Positions 1 through 11,082 of a DNA stretch of 64,000 bases are shown here, piece by piece. This DNA comes from Ricordea florida. Its lineage: Eukaryota > Cnidaria > Anthozoa > Corallimorpharia > Ricordeidae. Numbering within the stretch: the stretch's first letter is position 1; each line of letters starts with the position of its first letter. Made by a program: the position numbers and the translations under genes. The notes under the pieces were generated by a model. The model searched no databases, was not told the DNA's origin, and was given only the letters and a program-made list of their open reading frames with translations. The stretch spans positions 30,001,113-30,065,112 of the forward strand of contig OX453276.1 in the NCBI GenBank assembly GCA_949710005.1. Direction: 5' to 3'.

Positions 1-70
1 GTTTACTGTGTGATCGAAGTGAACGGCTGGACGATAAGGCTACTCTTTTTTACGGTGGCCCAAAAGGGTC

Positions 71-320
71 AATCACAAATCAATTTGCCAAAACACAAAA
101 CAATGTCACAAAGCACAAACCAATTTCCAGAAACACAATTCAGTTTACCGAAACACAAAACGATTTCCCGAAACACAAACCAATTTCTCAAAGCACAAAC
201 CAATTTGACAAAACACAAAACAATGTCCCAAAGCACAAACCAATTTCCAGAAACACAAATCAGTTTACCGAAACACAAAACGATTTCTCAAAGCACAAAC
301 CAATTTCCCCGAAACACAAA
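71..320. repeat. 20-bp minisatellite in left TIR
   Basis: About twelve tandem 20-bp units of the general form CAATTT..C.AA.CACAAA follow one another without gaps, with a higher-order alternation of variants. The array recurs inverted in the right arm. The long open frames across it on both strands are artefacts of the 20-bp repetition and are not called as genes. Confidence 0.85.
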
Positions 321-437
321 TCAAAAGACTGGGCACTTGCGCCGTGATTATCAGAGAGAGCCTGGAAGAAACTTATTCCCAGGATTTTCCGCGTCCATCA
401 TGGCGATTGCTGCTCTGCTGTGGACGATTTAACGAAA

Positions 438-545
438 ATGTTCTGCCACAACTGTGGGTCTGAAGTGCTAGAGGACTACTTGTATTGCTCGCAGTGTGGA
501 AAAAAGTTGGAAATTGCTGTGCCAGTAGGAAATAGCAAGGAGTGA
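438..545 (+). CDS. Small zinc-ribbon ORF (35 aa)
   Basis: A 35-residue frame starts just inside the left TIR. It has two CxxC pairs (CHNC near residue 3 and CSQC near residue 17) followed by GKK, the form of a treble-clef or zinc-ribbon knuckle. An independent zinc ribbon begins at the matching place inside the right TIR (2092, minus strand), so both arms drive inward into a zinc-ribbon start. It may be a surviving N-terminal exon of a longer zinc-ribbon protein. Function unknown; whether it is translated cannot be judged from sequence. Confidence 0.4.
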   Translation: MFCHNCGSEVLEDYLYCSQCGKKLEIAVPVGNSKE

Positions 546-604
546 CAGGCCTGCACGACTTCTAACAATGGAAATTTTTGTACCATGTAATATTTGACCC
601 TTTT

Positions 605-1479
605 AGAGTTTTGCTCTTACGTGTATGTCTTTTGGGGATTTTCCTCTTTTATACGATATTAGTGGTGGCTCTTTTAAAATTTGCCGTAGAGAAGGCTGAT
701 TTTGTATCAAGTGCCATTTCTCCATTAAAACATTTTTGAGGTTGGGCACTGATGGTTGATATTGTTACAAAAGGCAGGAGTTCTTTCTGCCTTTCATGCT
801 TCTGTCGTAGCGCCGATTCCCTTTCTGTGAATTTGACATCTGAACGGAGTGTCTCGATCAGATTTTTTGGATAACCTCTAGCAAGGAGACGTGATTTGAA
901 TTTGTAAATGTCCTCTTCAAATGTTGTTCTTGAAGAGTTACTTCGTAAAAGTCTTAGAGCTTCGCCCTTCAAGAATCCCTTTTTGACACCCGATGGGTGG
1001 CTAGAGGAAAACGGAGTGTATTGAAAGGTTTCAGTTGGCTTAAAGTGTGTTTTTATACCCAGGATGGAATGATCTCTGAAACGTTCGCCTTTGTATACAA
1101 CTGTATCCAGAAATGTAATCTCAGTATTTGAAATTTCAGCTGTAAATTTGATTGTAGGGTGATGTGAGTTTGCTTGTTCGATGAACTTGTCTATATCAGG
1201 TTTGCTGACATTCCACAAAGAAAAAATATCGTCAATATATCGTTTCCAGATTGTGGGTTTTGTGACGCTATTGCTAAGAATCCGTGTTTCAATATTGGCC
1301 ATAAAAATATTTGCAAAAGCAACGGCCATTTTAGTACCCATTGCGGTACCGTGGATTTGTAGATAATTCTTACCGTTGAATTGGAAAGAATTCTCTTTAA
1401 GTATCAGGCTTAGCATCTCTTTGAGATATTGCGTAGGGATAGGAGGGTTATTTCTGAAAGTTTTTGTTACAATAGGCAT
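605..1479 (-). pseudogene. Penelope-like reverse transcriptase fragment
   Basis: The 276-residue frame holds the C-terminal half of a reverse transcriptase. It has the HGTAMGTKMA block (RT motif 4), then WKRYIDDIF with the YIDD catalytic motif, the downstream NTEITFLDT block, and a thumb-like region. The combination is typical of Penelope-like elements. The N-terminal fingers and first palm Asp motif are missing, since a stop lies two codons upstream of the Met. Near 765-770 the frame shifts: coding-like sequence continues in another frame to about 608 and ends before any GIY-YIG endonuclease. It is therefore a 5'-truncated, frameshifted relic carried inside the TIR element. Confidence 0.7.
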
Positions 1480-1521
1480 TGTTTATTGTTAGGATCTGTG
1501 TTGCATAATTGAACCTAGTTA

Positions 1522-2092
1522 TTAGCTCTCGGATTCCATGTATTTACTGACTTGGACTTGACGTACATTAAAGCGTGTTGCTATATTCTCCGTCTCGTAT
1601 CTCCGGTAAAACGCGTCTTGAAACAGTTTTCGTATGCCTTGCGTATTGTGGCTGGGGACAATTTCATTTCCGTTATGTAGCGATTGCTGAGCCACACCTA
1701 ACTTTAGTACCTCCTCACTATCTGCTGTCTTAGGAAGCCTTATTGAAAGACTTTTTCCTCGCTGAGGCTTTAGCATACTTTCTTCCTCCACGTAACGCAT
1801 TATTCCTATGTTTATTGTCAAAGGTTCGCTCTTTTCATTCTTCAACTTCTCGTTCTTCCTCTTAAATTGTGACATCAACTCATCTTTTTTCTTCTTCATG
1901 AACGTATCCAACTTTGGAACTGGTTCTTTGGAAGATACAGCATCAGATGTGCTTAAATAAGCCTTAGAGCTGCTATGACTTCGTTTCGCAGCTAGAAGAA
2001 CGATCCTCAGAGTTCTGGGCCGTAGGATTACCACATTTTACGCAGAAATTAAAACAGGATTTTACCTCGCTATCGCAATGGCTGCAAAACAT
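1522..2092 (-). pseudogene. Zinc-ribbon protein gene fragment, frameshifted
   Basis: A start at 2092 opens a frame beginning MFCSHC with a second Cys pair (CVKCG), i.e. a zinc ribbon, and stops after 39 codons. The next frame carries a 170-codon open frame (1522-2034) with a Lys-rich stretch (MKKKKDELMSQFKRKNEK) and a PQRGKSLSIRLPK segment. I recall this arrangement (N-terminal zinc ribbon, basic linker, ubiquitin-like C-terminus) from repetitive cnidarian hypothetical proteins, but that is memory, not a search. The two pieces look like one gene split by a frameshift. Function unknown. Confidence 0.45.
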
Positions 2093-2239
2093 GTTATCTA
2101 AAATTTAATACCGAAAAGCGCGATGAGTTTAGCTTAGTCACCATGTTAAAACAGTCGCCATGATGGACGCGGAAAATCCTGGGAATAAGTTCCTTCCAGG
2201 CTCTCTCTGATAATAAGGGCGCAAGTGCCCAGTCTTTTG

Positions 2240-2470
2240 ATTTGTGTTTCGGGGAAATTGGTTTGTGTTTTGAGAAATCGTTTTGTGTTTCGGTAAACTG
2301 ATTTGTGTTTCTGGAAATTGGTTTGTGCTTTGGGACATTGTTTTGTGTTTTGTCAAATTGGTTTGTGCTTTGAGAAATTGGTTTGTGTTTCGGGAAATCG
2401 TTTTGTGTTTCGGTAAACTGAATTGTGTTTCTGGAAATTGGTTTGTGCTTTGTGACATTGTTTTGTGTTT
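2240..2470. repeat. 20-bp minisatellite in right TIR (inverted copy)
   Basis: This is the reverse-complement counterpart of the array at 71-320, with the same order of unit variants. That shows the array was part of the TIR when the arms formed or was homogenised between them. Confidence 0.85.
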
Positions 2471-2514
2471 AATTTTGGCAAATTGAATTGTGATTGACCC
2501 TTTTGGGCCACCGT

Positions 2515-3530
2515 ACTTTTTTACTTCAACCAGTGAAGAGAACAGTCGTAGCGAACAATCAACATGTTAACGGATCGAGTTACAACTTTTCTGTAAAATC
2601 TAATAAAGTCGTAAACATTCGCAGTAAATTCACGTTTTAAAATCAACCAAATGTGAGTCAAAAATAAAAGTTTATACCCCGGGGATTTGCAATTTTTCAC
2701 GTTTTGGCGGTCTATTCCCCACCCGGCCGGGCAGACCGAAAGGGACCCCATAAATTAAACGAGTCTTTTCTGAACTGGGACTATCCTGTTTTAAAAAAGA
2801 TTTGTTCAAATAAATAAATAAATACGTAATGCCCCTGTGCAAAGGCTGCCGGGACATTTTTCACACGGACTATCCCTACGATTTCTGCACAAAGCTGCAT
2901 CACACGAACATTTGCTTTACAATTTATATTAAACGCACCTTGGAATAGACTTCCGTTTTGAGAGGTTTTTCCTTTCCAGCCATTCTCCGACAAATTCCAA
3001 CGATTTTTCGCGGAAATTGTTAGTCTGCGAACTGACAACCGAGAAATGACGTAGTTAACATGAACACGGAGGAGTTGTTTTCAATTTGCCCCATCCACCT
3101 ACCATCCACCTACCTGGGACAGACATGCCTTAATCAATTCCCCACCCCCGGGCCCGAAAAGCTGGACTTTGCCTGGGGATTGCCCGGGGGGGGGGGGGAT
3201 GGTAACAGGTAAAATTTAACCAAACATTACCTTTAAATTAAACTACTTTATGTTACTTCGCTTCGAGATTCATTCTGCCTTGAAAATTTTGCGTACGTGC
3301 GAGCTCGAAAACAATGCGTTCTCTTTTCTGCATTACGGCATAAAAGTTACTTTACACTATCTTATGTTACTTTGATTCGAGATTCATTCTTTGCTCAGTT
3401 GGCAACTACACACTTTAGTTACTCTAGATGGACTATGCCCAGTTTTTTAACCGCCGGATGGAGGCTGGTACGGGCAACAAGCGGAAGACATATCGAGTTT
3501 CGTGGAAATGATGGCTGGAACCGATCGAAA
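2515..3530. repeat. 1-kb dispersed repeat, interrupted copy
   Basis: Together with positions 1-50, this matches 29135-30170 closely, in the same order and orientation. The copy is split by the TIR insertion at 51-2514. It also carries an internal small frame that is broken here by a stop but open in the other copy. A run of eleven or more G residues lies near 3185. No gene is supported. Confidence 0.85.
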
Positions 3531-4286
3531 CAGTGGGTAAGCGGCGGGAGTCTGGGAGGGAAATTTAAGTGCGAGGAAAGAGAGAGAGCCTGTTCTGCTC
3601 ACTGACACACCCACTTCCAGAATGACACTTTCTCGTGTCATAAATGCAAAACGTCAAAATATCGAAACGTCAAAATGTGCAGTGTACGGTTACGTTTCGC
3701 GCGAGTTCGATCTTCTTCGGGTGCGGGCTGAGGTCGCTCATGTTTTCATCGTGTGCTAATTCGAGCGTGCAGGTTCTCCATCTTTCGAAGTCCTGCCGAT
3801 TTTGTAACAATAATGTGACTTGTCTTGGGACGAAAATCCCTTTTTTTCCTTACCAGACTCCCACCGATTTGTTCTCTTGCTCTCCCGCTTTTCGATCGTG
3901 CCCACGATCCGGGAGCCTGGCACAGGCTACATCAGCTCAAGTCTTCATGTTGTGCACCTTCCAACTCTCACGCGCTATACATGAGTTTCACACATGCCGA
4001 CTAAAGACATCGATTTCAAGCATCTAGGACAATTTCTCACCCCTGACTCACAAATCCTGACGAATTGTCCTTTATCATATTAATTTAAAAGCTTTAAATC
4101 AATTTCCCAGAAAATATTCCAACACGGTGCTCAAAGATCGTCGGGACATTTTTGGCAACGTTCGGAAGTTTTCGGAAAATCATTGAAAATCTTCGGCATT
4201 CACTAGGACGTTTATGGAAATCCCGGTCTTGATGAAACGAAAATCCCACGCATTTGACTCGTAAAAGGTTGGGCCTACTGTGACAG
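3531..4286. other. No recognisable gene
   Basis: Non-repetitive sequence downstream of the ECHDC3 stop codon. It probably includes the ECHDC3 3' UTR on the minus strand, but no clear polyadenylation signal was found. The short open frames here show no domain or motif. Confidence 0.5.
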
Positions 4287-7200
4287 CTAATGGCAGTCAC
4301 TGGTATGTGTCCAAGATGGCTTTCTCTTTTCAAGGAATGCCTTGATGCCTTCTCGGCCATCATGAAGTCTTAAGTTCTCTACCATGATAGACTCGGCTTC
4401 TCTGAAAATAGGAAAAAAAAAACACATTCCAGTTCAATAAACTGACTATTGACGCCCATACATATGAAAAATGCACAGAATACTATAATCGTAATCATTA
4501 TTTTATCATTCTTACTATGATCATCATTATTAGTATTAGTAAAGGTAATCATACGGTTTCGACTTCAATTTCAGCTATTTAAAAAACTCACTCGTGCAAA
4601 TTAATTCAAAATTGAACGAGAAAAACCGTATGATTACCTTTTAATAATATAAACATGAAAAAATTCGCCTGGAGGAAGTGCCGGAAGACCTCACTGCAGA
4701 CAAGAACTGAGCATTTGACGCGGACTTGACACTCTAACTACTGATTGGAGGAAAAAAAATTGAAGATCAGCTGATAACGCTACGAACTCAAAGCGGTTCG
4801 TTTAAGAATAAAGAATATCATAATCCAGAATATCGATGTGTGATTTGCACTGGTGTTACACTTTTTGCACTGGTGTTACACTTGAACTCCACTGCTCTCA
4901 GCCAATCAGAATTGAGTATTTTTTTCATGTATATTATTAGCGATGTAAATCAAATTGTTATTATAACTTTCACTCACTATCTTGATATTATCAATATTAA
5001 TATTATTATCACTGTTTGTATTTCTATCATCAGCGTTTATTTTCTATTAAATTACCATGAAACTTACAGATATGCTTGGTCTCTTGTCTTCGTGATCTGT
5101 GAATAGAAACATGCCTTTCCCATTGCAATCACGGGTTGACTGGTAGATGCAATTTTCTCTGCAATTTTGTTCACTTCCTCATCCAGTGCATCCTCTGAAA
5201 CAACTTTACTGAGCAGGCCACATCTGAGAGCTTCTATAATATAAGAAAACATAACCGTCCACCACTGCGTGCTGCAGGTCTTTTCAGGGTTTGCCACTCA
5301 TTAGAACTCAAAAAATTCCCTGACCTTTCCCTGGCTTTTCGCTAACCTCAAAACAATTTGACAGACCTTTCATTAGGTGAATCATCAAACGCCAGTTCCC
5401 AAACTTTCTTGGATTTCTCTTCCTTATTACTGGTGGGCAAAAAATTGACCGAAAAACTGACCAAAAACCACTGACCAAAAAAACTTCATTTGAACGCATA
5501 AGGAACCGTTCATTTCTTATGAGGGAGGGGGGACTGGTGGGATTTAGTGGGGGGGGGGGGCATGCCAAAAAAAATTAGGGAAAATGGAGGGTCACATGAA
5601 ATATTTTAGCAATATTTTTATGTCATAATGTTTTAATCCGAAATTCTTCTCTTTCTTTTGATTGGGGGGGAAGGTTGTGCGAAAAATTGACAAGCTGAGG
5701 GAGTCATACAATTCTTAAATGGTGCTTCCCGAATCACACCAGCCCCTCCTCCCTCATAAAAAAGAGGAAACAGTCCCTAACTCATTACATTGCTAGATGT
5801 GCATACCTTCCAATTCAATGCCAACGTCAGCTACTTACACCCTGACAATCAAACTAAAAAAAAAACAACTACTGAGACTTAGGGTACAAGCTGCTGAGCC
5901 CAGTAATACTGTCGTGGTAATGAAAGTAAAGAGAACTGACTCTTACCCTCTGCACTTATTGGGCGACCAGTGAATAGCATTTCGAGAGCAACTTTTCTTG
6001 GAACAGCACGGGCTAATGCCACACCCGGAGTGGAACAAAACAGACCAATGTTCACCCTGAAAACAAATGGCCAAAGAGCAGCTAAACAGAAGGTTCATCA
6101 TAAACTTGCACTATTTGGTCCTGAAGAATCTGGACCACATTGAGCAACACAAGGAATAAACCCTAACGTAAAGTAGAGCCACATTTGCATGATATAAAAG
6201 ATTTGAGACTGAAAGCACAGGGTTGAAACTTAGCTGGATCTATGTAAGATTATTCAGTATGACACAAGGTTTGACTCTGGAAGTATAGAAAAGTATTACA
6301 CTCAACTTTTTTTTTCATTTTTGGGAACAAATTAACATTTGATTAAAACCTAATAACCAAGTTTAACTGCTCTGCTTACCCTGGTGTCGCAAACTGCGAG
6401 TTGTTTGAGGCAACAGCAATGTCACAACTGGCTACAAGCTGACACCCAGCAGCTGTAGCAAGCCCTGTATGTGTTAATCAAATTACATCTTGGCCAAATT
6501 ATAGGATTTTAATTATCATTATTATGACATTACTAGTATTGTTAACTTCTACAATAAATCAAATTTATTTTCCAATATCATGCATACTAATCAAGTGATG
6601 TTTTGGCCAATAGGTTTTCGACTCTTGTCGATAAATAATGAAAACATTTTCATAGAAAGCTAGCATGCAAATATCAAATGATGTTTTGGTCATTTAGAGG
6701 TTATACAAGCTTCTCATGCAGATACACTGTATATGGTAGAGCACTGGATTGTCAATATTTGCAAGGTCATATATAGGTTTGAAGGCTGAATTACATTTGC
6801 TCACAATTACAATATTGCTGGCAGAGTCAAATAATTAGCAAATAGTCTAAGAATTAAACTCTTCCTTAAATTAAATATAATTATTTCATAAGCCCAGTAA
6901 CCCAGGGAGCTTCTTTCTGTGGTTGCATGAGCATCAAATTACTCTGACTTTAATGGGGAATATTAAATTTATAAAATAGAATTTAACCCATAAAGCACCA
7001 ATATCAATATTAATTTTCTCCTACCTGTTCTCATGTATTTGTTATGGTACTAGTGGGGAGAATTTGTTTAAATATCAATACAAATCTTTATTGGTGATAA
7101 TTTTTGTTATTCTCATAACCTGAATGGTTGATGAACAGTTAATATTGTAATGAGAAATTGAATTTTTACCATTAACTTGAGCAATCACTGGAATAGGTAT

Positions 7201-9147
7201 ATCCTGAAAGACAATACAATAGAAATTAATTAATGACATCAATGCATATCTTGCCTTCTAAAGTAAAAAAGTAAAACACAGCAACAATTAAAAGGATCTT
7301 TTTAGTGTTCTACCAACCTGAACAAGTGCCATAACTTCTGTGCATCGATGGAATATTTTGCTGTGGTAATCTGATTGTTGCTCTCTGGTCTGCAGTAAAA
7401 AATGAAAAGACAGATTTCCAACTTCAAAGATTACTTCATCTATGGTTGCTCAAAATTCAGCCAATATGAACAACATTTCTTTCCAGAACAAGCTAACTCA
7501 GCAAATACCTATTGAGACTCCTGACTTAACAGCATTTACCTGCCTTCCATATGAAATAGCTGGGAGAATTTGGCTCCTTCTCCAGGTATCTGGCACTGAC
7601 GATGTAGCACATTGTTTCACAATTGTGTGTAAATTACTGCCTGGCCTTGTTTTACATCATCTGTGCTGGTACTTGTTGAAGGACCCAAGAATTTAGTTAC
7701 CGGTAATCAGGCAAAGTCCTTGGTTTTATACTGTAATTCTGGAATTCCCCTCAGCCTTTTGCAATACAGTGTATAATATTGCAGGGAAAAGTAGCATAAT
7801 GGTCAATTTACAAAGGTAAATGTTTCCTTTCAAGAAGTGACTAATATTCAACTTCTCTTTGCAAGAGCAAAACACTTACAATCAGCCATGAAATAGAAAT
7901 TAAGAAATGCTTGATTGATGCAACATCAGATTCTCCAAAATAACAACTAAAAAGAATTCCTTACTAGCTCTTTGAGGTCGTGACCAGAACTAAATACTCC
8001 TCCATTTGCTGACAGAATAATCACTCGTAGATCACAGTCAACATTGTGTAGCAGGTCTGATTTTATTGCATCAAGCATTTTCAAGGAAAGTGCATTCCTG
8101 CAGCACAAGAGAAATTACAGTGCATGTAAGATTCGTCTATATACCGTAAATGTTACTTTATATGAAGTCAAATAGTATAGCTTAGTATATTTATGAGTCA
8201 GTTTTGAAGTTTTTTTGAAAGCCTTAAAGGCATGCAAGAAAAATTAGGACAAGTAGAAATGTTCGATTAACACTCTCTAGTACAGATGCCATTTTTAAAC
8301 TTTCTCTTTGTTATTGTAGTATTTTTTCCTAGTCTCTATTGTTTTGTCTCCTTTGTTTTCTTTGTTTTACGTCACTAATGAACGTAACAGGTTTTTACAC
8401 CGACGATGAGCCAAATTTTTTATCGTACAACGTTTTGGAGAGAAATAAACACACATCTCCAGCTCTACTGTCAACCATGTTTGGAGTGAAACTGCACTGT
8501 GTTAGTGCATATATTCACACTCCAGAATGCTATGTTCATAACAAAACCCCATATTTCAATATCCATGCTACTGTACAACTACACTGTTTTATTCGATAAA
8601 AACAAACATGTTCACATGTATTTTTACCATAAATATACAGGTACTGAATGCACAATGAAATGTGGTGTTTCGTAACTGAGACCAGAAGCAAATATCACTT
8701 TTGGTCGCACAAAGTTCTCGACAGTAAGCGTTTACATTGGAACATGTAAAGTGTACCTCACTACACCCCCCTTGGGTCCTCTCTTTATGCCCTGTCTCTC
8801 TAGATGCTTACCTCCTCTTGGGGTTGTTTAATATTATTCTTCGAATTCCATTTTCTTGGCTACATATTGTTAGTTTTTCTGCTCCTTCACTCAGAAACCG
8901 ACGGTGCAACTGTAAATCGCATAGAGAAGGGTACCGTTGGGAGAAGAGGAAACAAATACAAAATTTAAAACGTAAGTTTGTATGATCTGCAGTCAGCTCA
9001 CGGAGACGATCGTAGTTTAAACCCGTTAAAACTTCATATATAAAGAATGTTTACGATATTCCAACGATGAAAATGAGGAAAAGACGCTACCTGAAGCACA
9101 CAAGTTACACTGTTCTTGGAAATCCGTGACAATATCGTTTGGAACAT
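4287..9147 (-). CDS. ECHDC3: Enoyl-CoA hydratase domain-containing protein 3, mitochondrial
   Basis: Nine exons join in frame (minus strand: 9091-9147, 8812-8909, 7965-8097, 7318-7389, 7170-7203, 6380-6464, 5947-6056, 5068-5233, 4287-4401), all with GT/AG borders, giving 289 aa; human ECHDC3 is about 300. The N-terminus ([12 protein letters not shown]) is basic and hydrophobic with few acids, as in a mitochondrial presequence. Crotonase-fold hallmarks are NALSLKML (residue 53), the oxyanion-hole segment [27 protein letters not shown] (132-148) and [16 protein letters not shown]. The two glutamates that catalyse hydration in ECHS1 are replaced by Gln140 and Gly160, 20 residues apart as in ECHS1, so hydratase activity is doubtful, as for this family in general. 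The last exon ends with FLEKRKPSW before a short tail. No breaks are seen. Introns are AT-rich and repeat-poor. The start lies about 30 bp from the duplication boundary near 9177. Confidence 0.93.
4541..4641. mobile_element. 101-bp MITE/foldback in ECHDC3 intron 8
   Basis: The ends are inverted copies: AAAGGTAATCATACGGTTT at 4541 and its reverse complement at 4623-4641. About 60 bp of unrelated sequence lies between. It sits in the last intron of ECHDC3. Confidence 0.65.
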
Positions 9148-10002
9148 TTTAACTAGACTAATTGTTTCCGTCGTGTTACCTTATCCAGACTGTCCTCATG
9201 ATCGAGAGTTTTGAAGGCTTGGCACGAGTTGATTTCTAAGTTGTGGTCAGGGAGGGGTGGGGGAAGAGAATGGGCTATTTATATGGGATTTTTGTTCGTT
9301 TGTTTTTTATTTTGTTTCTACTGATTTATAAATTTTTTCTTTTTTTTGAGCTTCACAAGAACTTGCAAAGTTTCTGGATAAGTATATTTCCACTGTTGAA
9401 AAAATATTTCAATTTTTGCTGAATAGAAAACATGAAAACAGGATAACAGGAAGAACAAGAAACAAGCGGCGAGCCAGCAGAGCCCCCTGAGGAAAACAAA
9501 GCAAACAGGAACAATAGCAGATTCGAAACGCACCAATCAGAGCAGACCACACAGCTACATAATGGTGAGCCGGAATCAGTCGACCAGCAGTAAGCAGTCG
9601 AAACGTTGCGATCAACATCCAGTGACTACATCGGGTGATAAAAGAAGAATTTATAATATTATCGCATTCTCCACGATGAAAAACAACCCATTCCTTAACC
9701 TTTTCACTCCCTGATGTAATCAATATAGCTTCTCCTTTCAATATCAGGAGCAGGGTTGGCGCAGTGGTGAGAGCGCTCGCCTTCCACCAATGTGGCCCGG
9801 GTTCGATTCCCGGCCCCGGCGTCATATGTGGGCTGAGTTTGTTGGTTCTCTACTCTGCTCCGAGAGGTTTTTCTCCGGGTACTCCGGTTTTCCCCTCTCC
9901 ACAAAAACTAACATTTGATTTGATTTAATTTATTTCATTTGCGCTTTACAGTGTCCCCAATTAGTACAGCAGTGCTAAATACACTTGACACTCAAATAAA
10001 GT

Positions 10003-10054
<52 letters not shown>

Positions 10055-10988
10055 CAACACATTGGCAGGACAGTTGATGATGAGAATTTGGGCACGTGAA
10101 TCACCTGAGGATACTGAGCTGATTTAATACAAAATTATTCTCCTTTTTAAACAAGGATTTGTAAGCCACTAGTTGTTTAGGAGAATTGCTGTTCATATTG
10201 TGGGAGTGAAAGGGTTAACAGGAAGAATTATTGTACATCTTGTGGTTCAATTTTATCCTTGGTTCAAATTTTACTTTCCTTTCTTTCTGAGATCATGAAT
10301 GATTAGTTCCTGGTATTATAATTAAAATGGTAACCCAATCTGACTGTTCCTTCAGTGCTAAAAGGGAACATTTAGTTGAATTAGGTGAAAAATGAACTTG
10401 ATGGCAGTCTCCCTAATACACTGAGGCAATACTTAAAAAAATTACCTAACGTTTGGTTTGGAGGTTATATTCTTAGTTTCCAGTTATTTCCTGATGCTCT
10501 GGTTTATAAGTCAAGTTTGGCAGCAATGATATCCTCGTAGATGAATTTGTTCTAGCAGCCCCGCTCTTTTCGTCAAGGTTTTAAATCGGATTTGGAGTTG
10601 TTGTCATTTCCACCTACCGAGGTTTGCAGACTTTATATTAGCATTTTGACCTCAACAAGGCGACGTCTAGGTAGAAACAGGCGTGTTTTGTTTATTTGTT
10701 TATCTTAATTTTCTTTCAAGGCGTAAATTTCTAATTATTGTTGTAATTGTTGTTTCGGGTCTGAGGAAGGCAAAAAACGTGCCGCACAGTAGGGATTTAA
10801 CTTTGCACGTGTGGCTTAATTGTACCTTTGGTGCTGTCGCAGTATACTTCTTCCTGTTTTGCGTTTCCAATATAGCTTCCTTTTTGGCATGTCGCCTTGT
10901 CCAGTTTAATCTGAATCAGCTATGCTTACTCTTGCTGTTTCCCTTAACGCTGAAATAACTCCTCTTCCTTGTTTGATAATTGTGCCGA
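9148..10988. other. Intergenic region between ECHDC3 and BRICHOS copy A
   Basis: Divergent interval: ECHDC3 reads left, BRICHOS reads right. Apart from the SINE, no gene is seen. Much of it is retained in copy B, so it probably holds the BRICHOS promoter-distal region. Confidence 0.5.
9747..10051 (+). mobile_element. tRNA-derived SINE
   Basis: The 5' part has RNA polymerase III box A (TGGCGCAGTGGTGAGAGCG) and box B (GGGTTCGATTCCC) at tRNA-like spacing. A tRNA-unrelated body follows, and it ends in a (TTA)n tail. It is flanked by the 5-bp repeat TATCA (9742-9746, 10052-10056). The empty site, with one TATCA, is intact in copy B near 36440, so the insertion followed the duplication. Confidence 0.9.
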
Positions 10989-10996
10989 TATAAAAA
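10989..10996 (+). promoter_or_regulatory. TATA box of BRICHOS copy A
   Basis: TATAAAAA followed by GGGG lies 87-94 bp upstream of the start codon and is conserved exactly in copy B (37389-37396). It implies a short 5' UTR of about 60 bp. Confidence 0.65.
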
Positions 10997-11082
10997 GGGG
11001 TACTTGTGCCAGCAAAATCACAACTGCCTTCAAGAGAATCACCGAAGACACATCTACTCAACAGAATACAAGAGATACAACC

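Larger units (their letters stand above)
51..2514. mobile_element. Inserted element with long minisatellite-bearing terminal inverted repeats
   Basis: The first ~350 bases (51-405) and the last ~360 bases (2155-2514) are inverted copies of each other. Both outer ends read TACGGTGGCCCAAAAGGGTC going inward. The flanks 1-50 and 2515-3530 are contiguous in the related repeat at 29135-30174, which is therefore the empty site. The insertion is bordered on both sides by a T-rich CTTTTT(T) direct repeat, consistent with a short target-site duplication whose exact length is ambiguous. Inside lie a Penelope-like RT fragment and zinc-ribbon reading frames but no recognisable transposase, so it is probably non-autonomous. 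Long TIRs suggest a MULE-like or foldback element; this class call is inference. Confidence 0.75.

Noticed and set aside
10..432. 140-codon and opposite-strand frames across the minisatellite
   Set aside because: Frames arise from a 20-bp tandem array and recur inverted in the other TIR; no protein family.
8339..8599. 86-codon plus-strand frame in ECHDC3 intron 2
   Set aside because: Lies inside an intron on the opposite strand, with no motif or promoter support.
9752..9825. Possible functional tRNA gene
   Set aside because: Box A and B are good, but it is followed by a SINE body and (TTA)n tail with a target duplication; it is a retroposon.
10004..10053. (TTA)n run as an independent microsatellite locus
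   Set aside because: It is the SINE tail.
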